Source of the DNA: JALOAT01 sp041677345
GTDB lineage: Bacteria; Pseudomonadota; Gammaproteobacteria; Thiohalomonadales; Thiohalomonadaceae
DNA length: 16,181 nucleotides
Direction: 5' to 3'
Assembly: GCA_041677345.1 (NCBI GenBank)
Contig: JBAYQE010000058.1
Span: forward strand, 1 to 16,181
In this document: one piece after another, positions 1-6,952 of the stretch
Position numbering within the stretch: the stretch's first letter is position 1
How the letters are laid out: every line of letters begins with the position of its first letter
Program-made: the position numbers and the translations under genes
The notes under the pieces: generated by a model
What the model saw: the letters and a program-made list of their open reading frames with translations, nothing else
What the model was told of the DNA's origin: nothing
Databases searched by the model: none

Positions 1-19
1 CCCCGTGTCCCCCGTGGTT
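1..19 (-). repeat. Copy of the 19-bp AACCACGGGGGACACGGGG repeat, cut by window edge
   Basis: Read on the minus strand, positions 19 to 1 spell AACCACGGGGGACACGGGG. The same 19 bases occur exactly at 5812-5830 (plus) and 5943-5961 (minus). It begins 11 nt after the topA stop codon, after a purine-rich linker (GAAGAAGATCT). By analogy with the element at 5812-5961 it is probably one outer arm of a composite element whose remainder lies left of the window; that part is inference. Confidence 0.8.
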
Positions 20-30
20 AGATCTTCTTC

Positions 31-2337
31 TTAACCCACCTGCTCCTTGGCCTCCGGGCCCTCGACCAATTCGGTGTAGCCGCATTCCTTCTGCGGGCAG
101 ACCTTTTCGGTACCGCGGCGTTTGGTGGTCTTGAGAGTCAGGATGGGCCAGCCGCACTTGGGGCAGGGCTCGTTCAGCGGCGGGTTCCACACCGCGTACT
201 TGCAGGTGGGGTACGTCGAGCAGGAATAGAAGACCTTGCCGAAGCGCGACTTGCGCTGCAGTAAGGTGCCCTTCTTGCACTCAGGGCACTGTACGCCCGT
301 GTCAGCGGGTTTTTCCAAAGGCTCGATGTACTTGCACTTGGGATAGTTGCTGCAGCCGATGAACTTGCCGTAGCGCCCGGTGCGGATGATGAGCGGTGAT
401 TCGCACTGCGGGCAGCTGCGGCCTTCCACCACTTCCGGTTCGGCCTGCGCCTCTTCCTTGCTCTCGTTCAGGTTGCGCGTGTAATCGCAATCCGGGTAGC
501 CGGTGCAACCGATGAAACGCCCTCGCCGGCCGAGACGGATGGACAGCGGCTTGCCGCACTTGGGGCAGGCCTCGTCCAGGGTCTCATGGGTGACGTCCTT
601 ACGCGAGACCGACTCTTCCTTGTCGTTCACCAGGTGGATGAACGGGTCCCAGAAACGTCGCATCAGGGGCACCCAATCTTCTTCGCCGCGGGAGACGGCG
701 TCGAGCTCGTCCTCCATTTTCGCGGTGAAGTCGTAGTCCACGTACTGGGTGAAGTGCTCGGTGAGGAACTTGTTCACCACGCGGCCCACGTCCGTGGGGC
801 GGAAACGGCGTTTGTCCATTTCCACGTATTCGCGTTGCTGCAGGGTGGCGATGATGCTGGCGTAGGTGGAAGGACGGCCGATGCCGTGCTCTTCCAGGGC
901 CTTGACCAGACTCGCTTCGCTGTAGCGCGGCGGCGGTTCGGTGAAGTGCTGCTCGGGACGAATGGCGGCAAGCTGCACGGTGTCGCCCTCCTCCAGCGGC
1001 GGCAGCACCGATTCCTTTTCCTCGTCCTTGGCCTCGTCGACGCTTTCCTGGTACACGGCGATGAAGCCCGGATCGATGATGGTGCTGCCGGTGGCACGGA
1101 AGACGTTTTCACTACTGGCCGTGAGGTCCACCGCCACGGTGGCGATGGTGGCCGGGATCATCTGGCAGGCGACGGTGCGCTTCCAGACCAGTTCATAGAG
1201 CTTCTGCTGATCCCGCGAGAGATGCGCGGTCATGGCGTCGGGCGTGCGCAGCACCGAGGTGGGGCGCACGGCTTCGTGCGCTTCCTGGGCGTTCTTGGCC
1301 TTGGTCTTGTAGACGCGCGCCTCACTGGGCACGTTGTCCTTGCCGTAGGTCTTGCCGATGTAGTCGCGGATCTCGTCCAGCGCTTCCTGGGCCAGGTTCA
1401 CCGAGTCGGTACGCATGTAGGTGATGAGACCGACGGTCTCGCCGCCGATGTCGATACCTTCATACAGCTGCTGGGCGATGCGCATGGTGCGCTGGGCGGA
1501 AAAGCCCAGCTTGCGCGAGGCCTCCTGCTGCAGGGTGGAGGTGGTGAACGGTGCGGCCGGGTTGCGCTTGCGCTGCTTGCGTTCGATGCGCGACACCAGC
1601 AGCTTGCCGCCGGCCGCCTTTTCCAACGCCGCGTGCACTTCCTTGGCGCGCCCTGCCTCGCCGATGGAAAACTGGTTCAGCTTCTCACCGGCAAACTGCA
1701 CCAGCTTGGCGGTGAAGGGCTGCTTCTTGGCGAGACAATCCGCTTCGACGCTCCAGTATTCGCGCGCCTCGAAGCGTTCGATCTCCTCCTCGCGCTCCAC
1801 GATCATGCGCAGCGCGGGGCTCTGCACGCGCCCGGCGGACAGGCCGCGGCGGATCTTCTTCCACAGCAGCGGCGAGAGATTGAAGCCGACCAGGTAGTCG
1901 AGGGCGCGGCGCGCCTGCTGGGCGTTCACAAGATCAAAGGACAGATCACGCGGTTGCTGAATGGCCTCCTGAATGGCGCGTTTGGTGATTTCATGGAACA
2001 CCACGCGCCCCACGGTCTTGCCGTCGAGCAGGTTGCGCTCGCGCAGGATTTCGTAGAGATGCCAGGAAATGGCTTCACCCTCGCGGTCCGGGTCGGTCGC
2101 GAGATAGAGGCCGTCGGCCTTCTTGATGGCCTTGGCGATGGCATCGACGTGCTTCTCGTTCTTGTCGATGACCTGGTACTTCATGGCGAAGTCGTGCGCC
2201 GGGTCGACCGCACCCTCCTTGGGCAGCAGGTCACGCACGTGGCCGTAGGACGCGAGGACCTCGAAGTCCTTGCCCAGGTACTTCTTGATAGTCTTCGCCT
2301 TGGCCGGCGATTCGACGATGACGAGGTTTTTGCTCAT
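31..2337 (-). CDS. topA: DNA topoisomerase I (type IA)
   Basis: This 768-residue protein relaxes negatively supercoiled DNA by cutting one strand through a 5'-phosphotyrosine link. The N-terminal Toprim domain starts at MSKNLVIVESPAKAKTI and carries the acidic metal-binding motif DPDREGE (about 82-88). The catalytic tyrosine is in GLITYMRTDS (about Tyr307). The C-terminal third holds four CxxC-type zinc ribbons, at about 591-618, 642-669, 684-713 and 725-754, which in this family bind single-stranded DNA and RNA polymerase. The length is a little under that of the E. coli enzyme (865). I chose the ATG at 2337 because the conserved N-terminus begins there; an in-frame TTG at 2358 would add seven unconserved residues and lies in a terminator stem. 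No clear Shine-Dalgarno precedes the ATG. The stop is TAA at 33-31. smg is upstream, separated by the terminator. Confidence 0.97.
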   Translation of the reverse strand: MSKNLVIVESPAKAKTIKKYLGKDFEVLASYGHVRDLLPKEGAVDPAHDFAMKYQVIDKNEKHVDAIAKAIKKADGLYLATDPDREGEAISWHLYEILRERNLLDGKTVGRVVFHEITKRAIQEAIQQPRDLSFDLVNAQQARRALDYLVGFNLSPLLWKKIRRGLSAGRVQSPALRMIVEREEEIERFEAREYWSVEADCLAKKQPFTAKLVQFAGEKLNQFSIGEAGRAKEVHAALEKAAGGKLLVSRIERKQRKRNPAAPFTTSTLQQEASRKLGFSAQRTMRIAQQLYEGIDIGGETVGLITYMRTDSVNLAQEALDEIRDYIGKTYGKDNVPSEARVYKTKAKNAQEAHEAVRPTSVLRTPDAMTAHLSRDQQKLYELVWKRTVACQMIPATIATVAVDLTASSENVFRATGSTIIDPGFIAVYQESVDEAKDEEKESVLPPLEEGDTVQLAAIRPEQHFTEPPPRYSEASLVKALEEHGIGRPSTYASIIATLQQREYVEMDKRRFRPTDVGRVVNKFLTEHFTQYVDYDFTAKMEDELDAVSRGEEDWVPLMRRFWDPFIHLVNDKEESVSRKDVTHETLDEACPKCGKPLSIRLGRRGRFIGCTGYPDCDYTRNLNESKEEAQAEPEVVEGRSCPQCESPLIIRTGRYGKFIGCSNYPKCKYIEPLEKPADTGVQCPECKKGTLLQRKSRFGKVFYSCSTYPTCKYAVWNPPLNEPCPKCGWPILTLKTTKRRGTEKVCPQKECGYTELVEGPEAKEQVG

Positions 2338-2348
2338 GATGCTGTCCG

Positions 2349-2380
2349 AAAAAAGCAATGCCCGCGGAGTGCGGGCATTG
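2349..2380 (-). terminator. Intrinsic terminator after smg, immediately before topA
   Basis: On the minus strand a perfect 10-bp stem (arms CAATGCCCGC and GCGGGCATTG, at 2380-2371 and 2365-2356) with a 5-nt loop is followed after one C (2355) by six T (2354-2349). It lies 23 nt after the smg stop and ends 11 nt before the topA ATG. It should end the lysM-dprA-smg transcript. Because topA starts so close, it may instead act as an attenuator for topA. Confidence 0.85.
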
Positions 2381-2403
2381 GTGTCCAGGTCCTTGGGTGG
2401 CGA

Positions 2404-2886
2404 TCAGTGCAGGGTGGATTCCATCTCGTCCAGCACCAGATCTTCCATCCAGGCGAACGCCGCTTCCTGACCGGGCTGATTGAACAGCACCATCAGGATC
2501 ACCCACTTCAGCTGGTCAAGGTCCATATCCGTCCCCTCCAGCGCCATCACGCGGTCAATCACCATTTCACGCGTGGTGTGGTCGAGCACGCCCATCTGCT
2601 CCAAAAATAGCAGGAAGCCCCGACTGTCAATGTCCAGCTTCTCGCACTCGCGGTCGGAGTAGACACGAATGGAGTGCGAATGTTTCAGGGGAAGGTCGAC
2701 GGACGTGTGCTGCAGGTCGGCCAGTCCCTCGAGCCAGTCGAGTGCCTTGCCGATTTCACGGTCATTGAAACCCGCGCCCACCAGTTCCGTCTTCAGCGTC
2801 TCGCGGTCCTGGCCGACGTCTGCCTCATCGCTCATGTAATTCTCGAAGAGGTACATCAGGACATCCAAAACGCTTTCTTTCATCAT
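2404..2886 (-). CDS. smg: Smg family protein (DUF494)
   Basis: A 160-residue acidic soluble protein of the Smg/DUF494 family, which usually sits between dprA and topA in gammaproteobacteria, as here. Recognisable family stretches are VLDVLMYLFENYM near the N-terminus, RGFLLFLEQMGVLDHTTREMV in the middle and LDQLKWVILMVLFNQPG near the C-terminus. The length matches the E. coli protein (157). The biochemical function is not established. The start is ambiguous among GTG 2889, ATG 2886 and ATG 2883. The dprA stop TGA (2888-2886) overlaps all of this, so translation is probably coupled; a purine-rich AAGAGAG lies just upstream. I chose ATG 2886. Confidence 0.93.
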   Translation of the reverse strand: MMKESVLDVLMYLFENYMSDEADVGQDRETLKTELVGAGFNDREIGKALDWLEGLADLQHTSVDLPLKHSHSIRVYSDRECEKLDIDSRGFLLFLEQMGVLDHTTREMVIDRVMALEGTDMDLDQLKWVILMVLFNQPGQEAAFAWMEDLVLDEMESTLH

Positions 2887-3995
2887 CACGCTCTCTTGCC
2901 GGTGCGGATGTAGTGCCCACCGGGCGCGGAGGCCACATACCCCTGCAACTCCAGGACCAACAGCATGGAGGAAACCGTATCGGCCGTCAATCCGCTACGT
3001 TCCACCAGCAAATCCACCGCGATAGGCGCCTGATCGAGGCTTTCCAGTAGACGGCGCGCCGCCGGTTCGAGTTCCACCCCGCTGTCTGAATCCTTCTCCT
3101 GGGCCTCGGCGAGGGCGGCACGCAGCTGCGGCGCCAGTTCTTCCAGGATGTCACCGGCGGTCTCCACCAGCTTGGCGCCGTCTCGGATCAGGCGATGGCA
3201 TCCGCGCGCCAGCGGGTTGTGAATGGAACCGGGGATGGCAAACACCTCGCGGCCCTGCTCCACCGCAGCCCGGGCAGTGATCAGCGAACCGCTGCCGAGA
3301 GCGGCCTCCACCACCAGGGTGCCTGCACTGAGGCCACTGATGATACGGTTGCGGCGCGGAAAATGGGACGGCAGCGGCTGCGTGCCTGGCGGGAACTCGC
3401 TTACCAATGCGCCCTGGGCGGCGATGGCATGGGCCAGCGCCTTGTGCCCCGCCGGATACACCCGGTCAAGCCCGGTACCGGCCACGGCGATGGTCTGGCC
3501 CGGTGCGTCGAGTGCACCCTGGTGACTGGCGGCGTCCACGCCCAGCGCGAGGCCGCTGGTGATCACCAGCCCCGCACCGGCGAGGTGGCGCGCAAAGGCA
3601 TAGGCCGTTTCAGCCCCGCTGGGGGTCGGGTTGCGGCTGCCCACCACGGCAAGCTGGGGGTAGGCAAGCAGGCCCGGGTCACCCAGTACGTAGAGCACGG
3701 GCGGGGCACTCGGGATGGCGGCCAGCAAGGCGGGATAGCGCGGGTCCGCGAGGGTAAGGATGTGGCGGTGTTCACCCTCGGCCCAGGTGAGGTCCGCCTG
3801 CACCGCAGCCCAGTCGGGGCGGCGCAGCCAGGCGCTGATTTCCGGGGCCAGATCGGCCGGGGGCTCAAGGAACAGCCGTTCGATGCCGCCGGCATGGGCC
3901 AGCAACTCACGGCAACCGACGGGGCCCAGCCCCGGGGCGCGCAGCAGGGCGAGCCAGCGTTTCAGATCGTCGATGGTATTCATGCGCCCATCCAT
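2886..3995 (-). CDS. dprA: DNA-processing protein DprA (Smf)
   Basis: DprA binds incoming single-stranded DNA in the cytoplasm during natural transformation and loads RecA on it. The 369-residue protein has an N-terminal SAM/HhH-like region (about 8-50), then the Rossmann-like DprA core with VVGSRNPTPSG (about 117-127), SGLALGVDAASH (147-158), FPRRNRIISG (212-221) and EAALGSGSLITAR (230-242). A C-terminal winged-helix domain follows (about 310-365). All core motifs are intact. ATG 3995 has a GAGG about 9 nt upstream; ATG 3983 is an alternative start. The gene begins 11 bp after the LysM gene and its stop overlaps the smg start. DprA is also found in species not known to be competent, so its presence alone does not prove transformation. 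Confidence 0.96.
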   Translation of the reverse strand: MDGRMNTIDDLKRWLALLRAPGLGPVGCRELLAHAGGIERLFLEPPADLAPEISAWLRRPDWAAVQADLTWAEGEHRHILTLADPRYPALLAAIPSAPPVLYVLGDPGLLAYPQLAVVGSRNPTPSGAETAYAFARHLAGAGLVITSGLALGVDAASHQGALDAPGQTIAVAGTGLDRVYPAGHKALAHAIAAQGALVSEFPPGTQPLPSHFPRRNRIISGLSAGTLVVEAALGSGSLITARAAVEQGREVFAIPGSIHNPLARGCHRLIRDGAKLVETAGDILEELAPQLRAALAEAQEKDSDSGVELEPAARRLLESLDQAPIAVDLLVERSGLTADTVSSMLLVLELQGYVASAPGGHYIRTGKRA

Positions 3996-4006
3996 GGGCA
4001 GCAGCC

Positions 4007-5119
4007 TCAGGGGTTGGTAACCACGTCGTGCAGGTGGATGGCGCGTGTAGCGTCCATGACCAGGGCATAGCTCACCCGGTCGAAGACCCGGAACACCATG
4101 AGGGTACCGGCATGCTCGCGGGGCAGCCTCACATCCTCACGGGCGATGGTATCGCGCACGATACCACCGGCCTGGTAGACCGCAAGCACATGGCCGGGCT
4201 CCATGCCATCACGGACACCCTTGCTGATCACCACCACCTGGAACTGGCCAATCTGGTTCACGGCATCCATGGCCCCGATGATGCGCCCCTCTACCTCATG
4301 CTCAGGGGCATGGGGCAGATAGTTCTGCTCCACGAAGCCGTCGGTGGCAGGCAGCAATCGGTCGCCCGCCAGAGTCTCGCGCGTGGCGTTCTGCAACAGG
4401 ACCGTGGCCGGATCACCCAAGCGCTGCATCCGGGCATCGGCGACACGGATGGCTTCCCAGCCCAGGATGTCATCTTCATCCTCGGGATTCACGTAGGGTT
4501 GGCCGAGACGTACCACGTTGAAAAGCTTCACCTCCGTCTCACCGAGACCACGTACGAACACGGGATAACCGGGGCTGCCGATGAGGTGCTCCGCCTGGGC
4601 CGACACCACGTAGGGCGCACGTTCCAGTTCTTCGCGGGTCACCACCCGCGGGCGAACGAGGAACTGGCTGATGGTGTCGTATGGGATGGTGGGGATGGCA
4701 CGCGCCAGCGGCTCCACCCGCACACGGGGCGACAGCTTGACCGTGGGCAGGGTGGTGGGCGGTAGGTCGTCCTGAACCCGGATACGGGGTTTGCCGTCTA
4801 CATAACTCAGGATCAGCACGTCCCCGGGGTAGATGAGATGCGGATTGCGTACCTGCGGATTCACGTGCCAGACCTCGGGCCAGCGCCACGGGCTGGTGAG
4901 GAAGGCGCTGGAGATGTCCCAGAGGGTGTCGCCCTTCTTGACCGTATAGGTAACCGGGGCATCATCACGGATGGCGGGTGGCTCGGGTACGGGCTGGGGC
5001 TCCGCTACGGGGGCCGGGGTGGGCGGCGGTGTGTCCTGGGCCGTAGGCGCGGTGGCGCAACCGGCCATACTGAACACGAGCGCGGCGACCCAGGCACCCG
5101 AACGGAATCCTTCTTTCAT
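4007..5119 (-). CDS. LysM-domain lipoprotein
   Basis: A 370-residue exported protein. The N-terminus is a lipoprotein signal peptide with lipobox SMAGC, giving a mature start at Cys21. A proline-rich linker follows (about 30-50), then one LysM domain (about 57-106: TYTVKKGDTLWDIS through NPHLIYPGDVLIL), which binds peptidoglycan glycan chains. The remaining 260 residues form a region I cannot assign to a named enzyme. Genes of this type commonly lie between def and dprA in gammaproteobacteria. It probably anchors in the outer membrane and contacts the cell wall. AAGGG precedes the ATG by about 7 nt. It is the first gene of the minus-strand series and diverges from def. Confidence 0.92.
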   Translation of the reverse strand: MKEGFRSGAWVAALVFSMAGCATAPTAQDTPPPTPAPVAEPQPVPEPPAIRDDAPVTYTVKKGDTLWDISSAFLTSPWRWPEVWHVNPQVRNPHLIYPGDVLILSYVDGKPRIRVQDDLPPTTLPTVKLSPRVRVEPLARAIPTIPYDTISQFLVRPRVVTREELERAPYVVSAQAEHLIGSPGYPVFVRGLGETEVKLFNVVRLGQPYVNPEDEDDILGWEAIRVADARMQRLGDPATVLLQNATRETLAGDRLLPATDGFVEQNYLPHAPEHEVEGRIIGAMDAVNQIGQFQVVVISKGVRDGMEPGHVLAVYQAGGIVRDTIAREDVRLPREHAGTLMVFRVFDRVSYALVMDATRAIHLHDVVTNP

Positions 5120-5149
5120 GGCAAGCCCTTACCTGTGCAACTTCGCGCG

Positions 5150-5177
5150 AGTGTAATGGCAAACCTGTTAGGCTCAA
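5150..5177 (-). promoter_or_regulatory. Candidate sigma-70 promoter for the LysM-dprA-smg genes
   Basis: On the minus strand TTGAGC (5177-5172; 4 of 6 to TTGACA) and TACACT (5155-5150; 4 of 6 to TATAAT) are separated by 16 bp. This would give a leader of about 25 nt before the LysM ATG at 5119. Matches are moderate and there is no experimental support. Confidence 0.4.
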
Positions 5178-5229
5178 AGGGTGGTGGTCACAGTTCCTGC
5201 GACGTGAGCACCGCCCCCGGACGGTGACC

Positions 5230-5271
5230 GTGAACCCGGCGATAGGTGCGTGGGTTCACATTGGTTATGAT
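5230..5271. promoter_or_regulatory. Inverted repeat and possible -10 box upstream of def
   Basis: A perfect 8-bp inverted repeat, GTGAACCC (5230-5237) and GGGTTCAC (5252-5259), has a 14-bp gap, so the half-sites are 22 bp apart centre to centre, about two helical turns. TATGAT at 5266-5271 is a reasonable -10 box, with no good -35 at the usual distance. The geometry would suit an operator bound by a dimer near the def promoter, or a leader hairpin. It is adjacent to the palindrome ACGGTGACCGT (5221-5231). No regulator can be named. Confidence 0.3.
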
Positions 5272-5296
5272 TGCGCTCCCAAGCCGGAACAGCACC

Positions 5297-5800
5297 ATGG
5301 CAATTCTATCGATCCTGCATTTTCCTGACCCCCGCCTCGCCACCCGCGCCCAGCCCGTGGAGCGCGTCGACGACGAGGTCCGCCGCCTGGTGGCGGACAT
5401 GTTCGAGACCATGTACGGGGCGCCGGGTATCGGCCTCGCCGCCACCCAGGTGAACGTCCACCGCCGTGTGGTGGTCATCGACGTCTCCGAAGACAAGAAC
5501 GAGCCGCGCGTGTTCATCAACCCGGAAATCCTGTCGCGCGAGGGCGTGGAAGAGATGGAGGAAGGCTGTCTGTCCGTACCGGGCATCTACGAAAAGGTGC
5601 AACGCGCCGAGCGGGTGAAGGTGCGCGCCCTGGACGGCGACGGCAACCCCTTCGAACTGGAAACCGACGGCCTGCTGGCCGTGTGCATCCAGCACGAGAT
5701 CGATCACCTCGAAGGCAAGCTGTTCGTGGATTACCTCTCCCAGATGAAGCGCCAGCGCATCCGCAAGAAGCTCGAAAAACGCGAGCGGGAGACGCTGTAA
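5297..5800 (+). CDS. def: Peptide deformylase
   Basis: A 167-residue metalloenzyme that removes the formyl group from N-formylmethionine of nascent proteins at the ribosome. All three family motifs are intact: GIGLAATQV (about 44-52, Gln51), EGCLSVP (89-95, metal ligand Cys91) and QHEIDHLEG (132-140, ligands His133 and His137, catalytic Glu134). I chose ATG 5297 because MAILSILHFPDPRL is the normal N-terminus; an upstream in-frame start at 5246 would add 17 unconserved residues. It is the first plus-strand gene and would normally be followed directly by fmt. Here a 150-bp repeat element separates the two. Confidence 0.98.
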   Translation: MAILSILHFPDPRLATRAQPVERVDDEVRRLVADMFETMYGAPGIGLAATQVNVHRRVVVIDVSEDKNEPRVFINPEILSREGVEEMEEGCLSVPGIYEKVQRAERVKVRALDGDGNPFELETDGLLAVCIQHEIDHLEGKLFVDYLSQMKRQRIRKKLEKRERETL

Positions 5801-5811
5801 GAAAAAGAATG

Positions 5812-5961
5812 AACCACGGGGGACACGGGGGGATGACGTTCCAGTAGGTCACGTTGGCGCGCAGCGCCTACGTGACGAACGCGGCTCGAACATGTCACGT
5901 AGCTTCGCAACGTGACCTACATGTCCGCCCACCACGAGGACTCCCCGTGTCCCCCGTGGTT
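5812..5961. repeat. Composite inverted-repeat element enclosing a REP doublet (def-fmt gap)
   Basis: The outer arms are a perfect 19-bp inverted repeat: AACCACGGGGGACACGGGG at 5812-5830 and its reverse complement at 5943-5961. Each arm is itself an imperfect tandem of a 9-base unit (CACGGGGGA, CACGGGG). Between them lies the REPIN-like doublet at 5844-5920. The element begins 11 nt after the def stop and ends 58 nt before the fmt ATG. In RNA it could fold into one long arm-to-arm stem with two inner hairpins. It may act as an attenuator or mRNA-stability element; that is inference. Confidence 0.85.
5844..5920. repeat. REPIN-like doublet: two inverted REP sequences with GTAG tips
   Basis: The left REP begins with GTAG (5844-5847), followed by a 13-bp stem, GTCACGTTGGCGC (5848-5860) and GCGCCTACGTGAC (5864-5876), with one mismatch and loop GCA. 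The right REP is inverted: stem arms GTCACGTAGC (5894-5903) and GCAACGTGAC (5907-5916), one mismatch, loop TTC, then CTAC (5917-5920), the complement of GTAG. The outer 12 bases GTAGGTCACGTT (5844-5855) and AACGTGACCTAC (5909-5920) are perfectly inverted, so the whole can also form one long hairpin. A GTAG tetranucleotide followed by an imperfect palindrome is the known REP pattern, and inverted REP pairs (BIME/REPIN) are mobilised by RAYT transposases. No RAYT gene lies in this window. Confidence 0.8.
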
Positions 5962-6019
5962 AATGGCTTTTCTGGTAAGCTTCACGGCTTCGTCTTTTCA
6001 GGAAAACGTCGGGATTTCC

Positions 6020-6952
6020 ATGCCCCAGGGCCTCAATGTCGTCTTTGCCGGCACGCCGGAGTTCGCGGCCGTGGCGCTGCGCGTACTGCTTGCGGCCGGC
6101 TATCACGTGTCCGCCGTCTACACCCAGCCCGACCGGCCCGCCGGCCGCGGCCGCAAGCTCACCCCCAGCGCGGTAAAGGAAGTGGCCCTGGAACACGGGC
6201 TGCCGGTGATGCAGCCGGTATCGCTGAAAGACCCGGAAGAGCAGGCGCGCCTTGCCGCACTGAAACCCGACGTGATGATCGTGGCCGCCTACGGCCTGCT
6301 GCTGCCCAAGGCCGTGCTCGACACACCGCGTCTCGGCTGCATCAACATCCATGCCTCCCTGCTGCCGCGCTGGCGCGGTGCCGCCCCCATCCAGCGCGCC
6401 ATCCTTGCGGGTGATCCGGAAACCGGCATCACCATCATGCAGATGGACGTAGGCCTGGACACGGGCGACATGCTGCACGTCGTCCGTACCCCCATCGGCG
6501 CAGACGATGACGCCCAGACCCTGCACGACCGCCTCGCCGAACTGGGTGCTCGCGCCCTGCTGGAGGCGCTGCCCCGGCTCGGGCACGGCCTGGCGGGCGA
6601 GAAGCAGGACGAGGCCCACGCCACCTACGCGAAGAAGCTGGAGAAGGCCGAGGCCGAGATCGACTGGAACCGCCCCGCGGAGGAGATCGCCCGACAGGTG
6701 CGCGCCTTCAACCCATGGCCGGTGGCGCAGACCCGCCTGGGCGAGGAGACCCTGCGCATCTGGCGTGCGGTACCCGTCGCGGGCAAGGGTCTGCCCGGCA
6801 GCGTCGTGCAGGCGGGCCGCGAAGGCATCGACGTGGCCACCGGCGAGGGCTTGTTGCGCCTGCTGCAGGTGCAGCTCCCCGGCGGCAAGCCGCTGTCAGC
6901 CGCCGATTTCGTGAATGCCCGCAAGGTGACGGGAGCCCGCCTCGGTGCCTGA
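6020..6952 (+). CDS. fmt: Methionyl-tRNA formyltransferase
   Basis: A 310-residue cytoplasmic enzyme that formylates the methionine of initiator tRNA using 10-formyltetrahydrofolate. The N-terminal formyltransferase Rossmann domain opens with NVVFAGTPEFA (about 6-16). The catalytic triad is visible: Asn109 and His111 in NIHASLLPRWRGAAP, and Asp147 in GLDTGDM. The C-terminal tRNA-binding domain spans about 205-310 (DWNRPAEEI, RAFNPWP). I chose ATG 6020 because homologues start just before NVVFAGTPEF; the frame stays open upstream into the repeat element from 5912, but those residues look like read-through of repeat sequence. The Shine-Dalgarno is weak. Its stop overlaps the rsmB start by 8 nt. 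Confidence 0.97.
   Translation: MPQGLNVVFAGTPEFAAVALRVLLAAGYHVSAVYTQPDRPAGRGRKLTPSAVKEVALEHGLPVMQPVSLKDPEEQARLAALKPDVMIVAAYGLLLPKAVLDTPRLGCINIHASLLPRWRGAAPIQRAILAGDPETGITIMQMDVGLDTGDMLHVVRTPIGADDDAQTLHDRLAELGARALLEALPRLGHGLAGEKQDEAHATYAKKLEKAEAEIDWNRPAEEIARQVRAFNPWPVAQTRLGEETLRIWRAVPVAGKGLPGSVVQAGREGIDVATGEGLLRLLQVQLPGGKPLSAADFVNARKVTGARLGA

Noticed and set aside
586..2610. A 674-codon open frame on the plus strand, antisense to topA and smg
   Set aside because: It mirrors the codon positions of topA, shows low-complexity G/V/H/L-rich composition and no family motifs. It is a shadow of GC-rich coding.
5912..6019. N-terminal extension of fmt by 36 codons through the repeat element
   Set aside because: The extra residues are translated repeat sequence and are not part of the known Fmt fold; ATG 6020 fits the normal N-terminus.
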